64,000 nucleotides of DNA from CAIVAT01 sp964387205 (GTDB lineage Bacteria > Bacteroidota > Bacteroidia > Bacteroidales > FEN-979): the NCBI GenBank assembly GCA_964387205.1, contig CAYLVY010000005.1, forward strand, positions 1-64,000, given 5' to 3'. A program made the position numbers and the translations under genes. The number at the start of each line of letters is the position of its first letter. The stretch's first letter is position 1. Positions 61,539-64,000 of this stretch are shown in pieces. The notes under the pieces were generated by a model. It was not told where the DNA came from, did no database searches, and saw nothing but the letters and a program-made list of their open reading frames with translations.

Positions 61539-62388
61539 AAATATCCCTCAGGGCATTCTGAATAGTTGGGAACCTGAAGACAAATCCCGATTTCAGCAAT
61601 TTCTCCGGTAGCACCTTCTGTCCTTCCAGCAGCACTTGAGCCCCTTCGCCCAGAGCGACTTTCAGTGCGAAGGCCGGTACCATGAAAAAGGCCGGTTGCC
61701 CGAATATTTTTCCCAGCTTTTCGGTAAATTCCCAGTTATACGAGGGGTGGGGAGAAACCGCATTGACCACCCCCTCCAGATTTTCATTTTCAATTGAAAA
61801 CAAAACAGCTTCCAGCAGATCATGGAGGTGGATATATGAAAAGGATTGTTCCCCTGATCCTAACCTGCCACCGAATCCCATCCGGAAAGGGCGTTCCAGT
61901 TTCGCGAGGGCACCGCCATTTTTACCCAGCACCACGCCAATCCGCAAAATGACCCGTCGGTCTGTTGCTGTGGCTTGCATTGCCGCTTTCTCCCATTCCT
62001 GACAAACCCTGGCCAGAAAGGAGTCGGCAAACTGTTCACTCGCTTCGGTATGCTCCCCGGTGGAGTCGTAGATGCCAATAGCAGAGGCTGATATAAACAC
62101 CTTTAACCGGTTTTCCCTTCGGTTTATTGCTTCCACAATCCTTGTCGTCGTTCGGATCCTGCTTTCCATGATCTCCTTCTTGTAAGCTGGTGTCCATTTC
62201 CGGCTTACAGGTGCGCCGGCAAGATTGATGACGATATCGGAATCCCTGATTTTTTGCTCCAGTGCGATTCCCGCGGCTTCCCCGATATCACTTCTGGAGA
62301 TGTTTCTGATTTCCCAATCCCGCTGTCTGAGTTTCTGCGCCAGCGAACGTCCGATAAACCCGCTGGCACCGCTGATTGCCACTATCAT
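61531..62388 (-). CDS. TIGR01777 family NAD(P)-dependent epimerase/oxidoreductase
   Basis: Short-chain dehydrogenase-like protein of the SDR39U1/YfcH type; function unknown. It has 285 residues. NAD site AISGASGFIGRSLAQKLRQR (residues 4-23), the family segment VINLAGAPVSRKWTPAYKKE, SASAIGIYDSTGEH, and the C-terminal DUF1731-like part (GAQVLLEGQKVLPEKLLKSG, FVFRFP). Its stop overlaps that of the peptidase gene convergently by 8 nt. Confidence 0.9.
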   Translation of the reverse strand: MIVAISGASGFIGRSLAQKLRQRDWEIRNISRSDIGEAAGIALEQKIRDSDIVINLAGAPVSRKWTPAYKKEIMESRIRTTTRIVEAINRRENRLKVFISASAIGIYDSTGEHTEASEQFADSFLARVCQEWEKAAMQATATDRRVILRIGVVLGKNGGALAKLERPFRMGFGGRLGSGEQSFSYIHLHDLLEAVLFSIENENLEGVVNAVSPHPSYNWEFTEKLGKIFGQPAFFMVPAFALKVALGEGAQVLLEGQKVLPEKLLKSGFVFRFPTIQNALRDIFS

Positions 62389-62494
62389 GTTTTTTTTTGT
62401 GAAGTTAACGAATTCTGTAAATTTGCGTTACTTTAGCAGGTGTCAACAGACATCTTCACTTGTACATACTAACTGCAAAATTAACGAACACAAC

Positions 62495-64000
62495 ATGGAT
62501 CAGCACGAACAAGGGAAATTATTTTCGGAATTTCCCCCGGTTTCGACCGAAGAGTGGGAACAACGCATCATCACCGACCTGAAAGGGGCGGATTACCAGA
62601 AAAAACTTATCTGGTTTCCTGATGAGGGTTTTGAGGTCCGTCCCTATTACCGGGAAGAAGATATGGCAGGGCTTGAAACGTCCGGGGCCGTTCCCGGTGA
62701 AACACCTTATATCCGGGGATCGCGTTCACAGCGCAATGATTGGATCATCCGTCAGGATTTCACTGAAGAGGAACCTTCGGAAATCAACAGGCAGATCCGG
62801 GAGGCTACCGTAAAAGGGGTGAATGGAGTCGGCATTCGTGCCGGAAAGATCAATACCCATAAGCAGATGTCGGAAGCCCTTTCCGGGCTGGATATTGAAA
62901 AAACGGAGGTCAATTTTATCTCTGGTCTATCTTACCCACTCACCCTCGAATTGTTTATTTATGAACTGATGCACAGGGGCACCGGCCGGGAACTGGTCAG
63001 GGGTTCGATCAATTTTGATCCGGCAGGATATCTGCTCCTGCACGGGAAATTTTATCAGACCTGGCAGCAGAACCTCGAGGAGGGGGCCTATCTGCTGGAG
63101 ACTATCGCGAACAAGTTGCCTTCCTTCCGGGCCATTACCATCAATGCCGGCTTGTTTCAGAATGCTGGTTCCACACTTGTTCAGGAATTGGCTTTCGGGC
63201 TTGCTTCTGCCTGTGAATACCTCGCGGGATTTACCGATAAGGGCTTTAGCGTCGATCAGGTGGCGCCTTATATGCAGATTTCCTTTGCTACCGGCCCCAA
63301 TTATTTTTTGGAGATAGCCAAGTTGCGGGCAGCCCGCTGGCTGTGGGCCCGGATGGTGGAGCCGTTTGCACCGACACTGCCCAAAAGTTGCAGGGTTTTT
63401 CTGCATTCAGGTACCGCGAAGTGGAACAAATCGATGTACGATCCTTATGTGAACATGCTCAGGACAACAACCGAAGGTATGTCGTCAATCCTGGGCAATG
63501 CAGATTCGGTTACGATCGACCCCTTTAATCCGGCCGCCGGTGTCACGGACACCTTTTCCCTGCGCATCGCCAGGAATCAGCAACTGGTGCTGAAGGAAGA
63601 GGCCTATCTCGACAAAATTATCGATCCATCGGCAGGTTCATACTATATCGAAAAACTTACCCATACCCTTGCCACTCATGCCTGGGATTTGTTTAAAAAG
63701 GTGGAGTCGATGGGTGGATTGCTTCAGTGCATCGATTCGGGCTTTATCCGGCAGGAAGTAGCGCTAAGCAGGAAAAAGAAGGAAGAAGACATCGCCAGAA
63801 GACGGCTTATCCTTTTAGGAACCAACCAGTTTCCAAACCTGCAGGAAACATTGGGTTCGGATACAATACCTTCAGGATCTGACCCTGCGATGGATGGGGC
63901 AGTTCCGCATGTTCCCCCGTTCAGGGCTGCTTCCTCTTTCGAAACAATCAGGATAGCCACTGAAAGGCATGTGAAGTCCGGAAACAAACGGCCATCCGTA
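62495..64000 (+). CDS. mutA: Methylmalonyl-CoA mutase small subunit (3' end outside window)
   Basis: Non-catalytic subunit of the B12-dependent mutase interconverting succinyl-CoA and methylmalonyl-CoA, used for propionate formation or breakdown. The frame is open from the ATG at 62495 to the window edge (502 residues) with no stop. Conserved: EEWEQRIITDLKGADYQKKL, the barrel segments AITINAGLFQNAGSTLVQEL and PYMQISFATGPNYFLEIAKL, and NVMLRT-like NMLRTTTEGMSSILGNADSV with DPSAGSYYIEKLT. The large subunit mutB should follow outside. A TAAATTTG box is at 62418-62425, 69 nt before the ATG. Confidence 0.92.
   Translation, partial: MDQHEQGKLFSEFPPVSTEEWEQRIITDLKGADYQKKLIWFPDEGFEVRPYYREEDMAGLETSGAVPGETPYIRGSRSQRNDWIIRQDFTEEEPSEINRQIREATVKGVNGVGIRAGKINTHKQMSEALSGLDIEKTEVNFISGLSYPLTLELFIYELMHRGTGRELVRGSINFDPAGYLLLHGKFYQTWQQNLEEGAYLLETIANKLPSFRAITINAGLFQNAGSTLVQELAFGLASACEYLAGFTDKGFSVDQVAPYMQISFATGPNYFLEIAKLRAARWLWARMVEPFAPTLPKSCRVFLHSGTAKWNKSMYDPYVNMLRTTTEGMSSILGNADSVTIDPFNPAAGVTDTFSLRIARNQQLVLKEEAYLDKIIDPSAGSYYIEKLTHTLATHAWDLFKKVESMGGLLQCIDSGFIRQEVALSRKKKEEDIARRRLILLGTNQFPNLQETLGSDTIPSGSDPAMDGAVPHVPPFRAASSFETIRIATERHVKSGNKRPSV

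Noticed and set aside
1..64000. Search for mobile elements, CRISPR repeats, tRNA or rRNA genes and integration sites.
   Set aside because: No spaced direct repeats, transposase-like frames, cloverleaf-like segments or rRNA-like stretches were seen by eye; the gaps between genes are too short for most of these.

Overview
The window looks like a chromosomal stretch of a Bacteroidota bacterium, most likely an anaerobic, peptide- and amino-acid-fermenting member of the Bacteroidales or a near relative. The reasons are direct: a complete type IX secretion (T9SS) core locus (porP, gldK, gldL, gldM, gldN) plus porW, a T9SS sorting domain on a PKD protein, an S46 dipeptidyl-peptidase, a heterodimeric methylmalonyl-CoA mutase small subunit, GH3 and HU-CCDC81/SPOR proteins, and Bacteroidota-type -7 boxes (TAnnTTTG) shortly before many start codons. 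A run of Ns at 60493-60580 shows that this is a scaffold, probably from a draft or metagenome assembly. Almost all of it is dense core genome. I see no phage, insertion sequence, CRISPR array, rRNA or tRNA, and no gene-free stretch longer than 300 bases.

Layout. 1-4.8 kb: RND efflux permease (cut by the window edge) and adaptor, with a divergent TetR regulator; an inverted repeat overlaps the efflux promoter. 4.9-8.3 kb: an ECF sigma factor, a protein with an inner-membrane helix and an outer-membrane-barrel-like C-terminus, and a T9SS-exported PKD protein broken by two in-frame stops. 8.3-14.5 kb: QueD, MntP, tryptophanase, then phosphate butyryltransferase, an amino-acid permease and butyrate kinase. 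14.5-20.1 kb: ElbB and a nucleotide-sugar block (WbpE/PorR-like, WbpD-like, WbpB-like, GalE, RfbB). 20.1-28.8 kb: FabD, a Bax-inhibitor-1 protein, FolE with a second PTPS-type enzyme, an AtpI/AtpZ-like pair without ATP synthase genes, bactofilin, PorW, an M23 peptidase and Dxr. 28.9-37.4 kb: RseP, a YitT protein and the T9SS locus. 37.4-50.9 kb: RecG, PheT, a sigma-54 activator, LptE, a TPR protein, SecG, GroES/GroEL, a DUF4468 protein, RlmN, adenine deaminase and an ArsR regulator. 50.9-64 kb: an Ig-like lipoprotein, YebC, an orphan response regulator, GH3, a deoxynucleoside kinase, KdsB, an HU/SPOR protein, TrmB, a DPP11-like peptidase, a TIGR01777 oxidoreductase and MutA (cut by the window edge).

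How it fits together. Proteins are exported by T9SS (PorP, GldKLMN, PorW), and the Wbp-type sugar genes could make the sugar that anchors T9SS cargo to the surface, as the Wbp/Vim pathway does in Porphyromonas gingivalis. Peptides are cut by the DPP11-like enzyme, amino acids are taken up by the APC permease and fermented by tryptophanase, and acyl-CoA energy is recovered as ATP through Ptb and Buk; MutA points to propionate/succinate metabolism. The least understood unit is the ECF sigma - trans-envelope protein - T9SS cargo operon at 4.9-8.3 kb.
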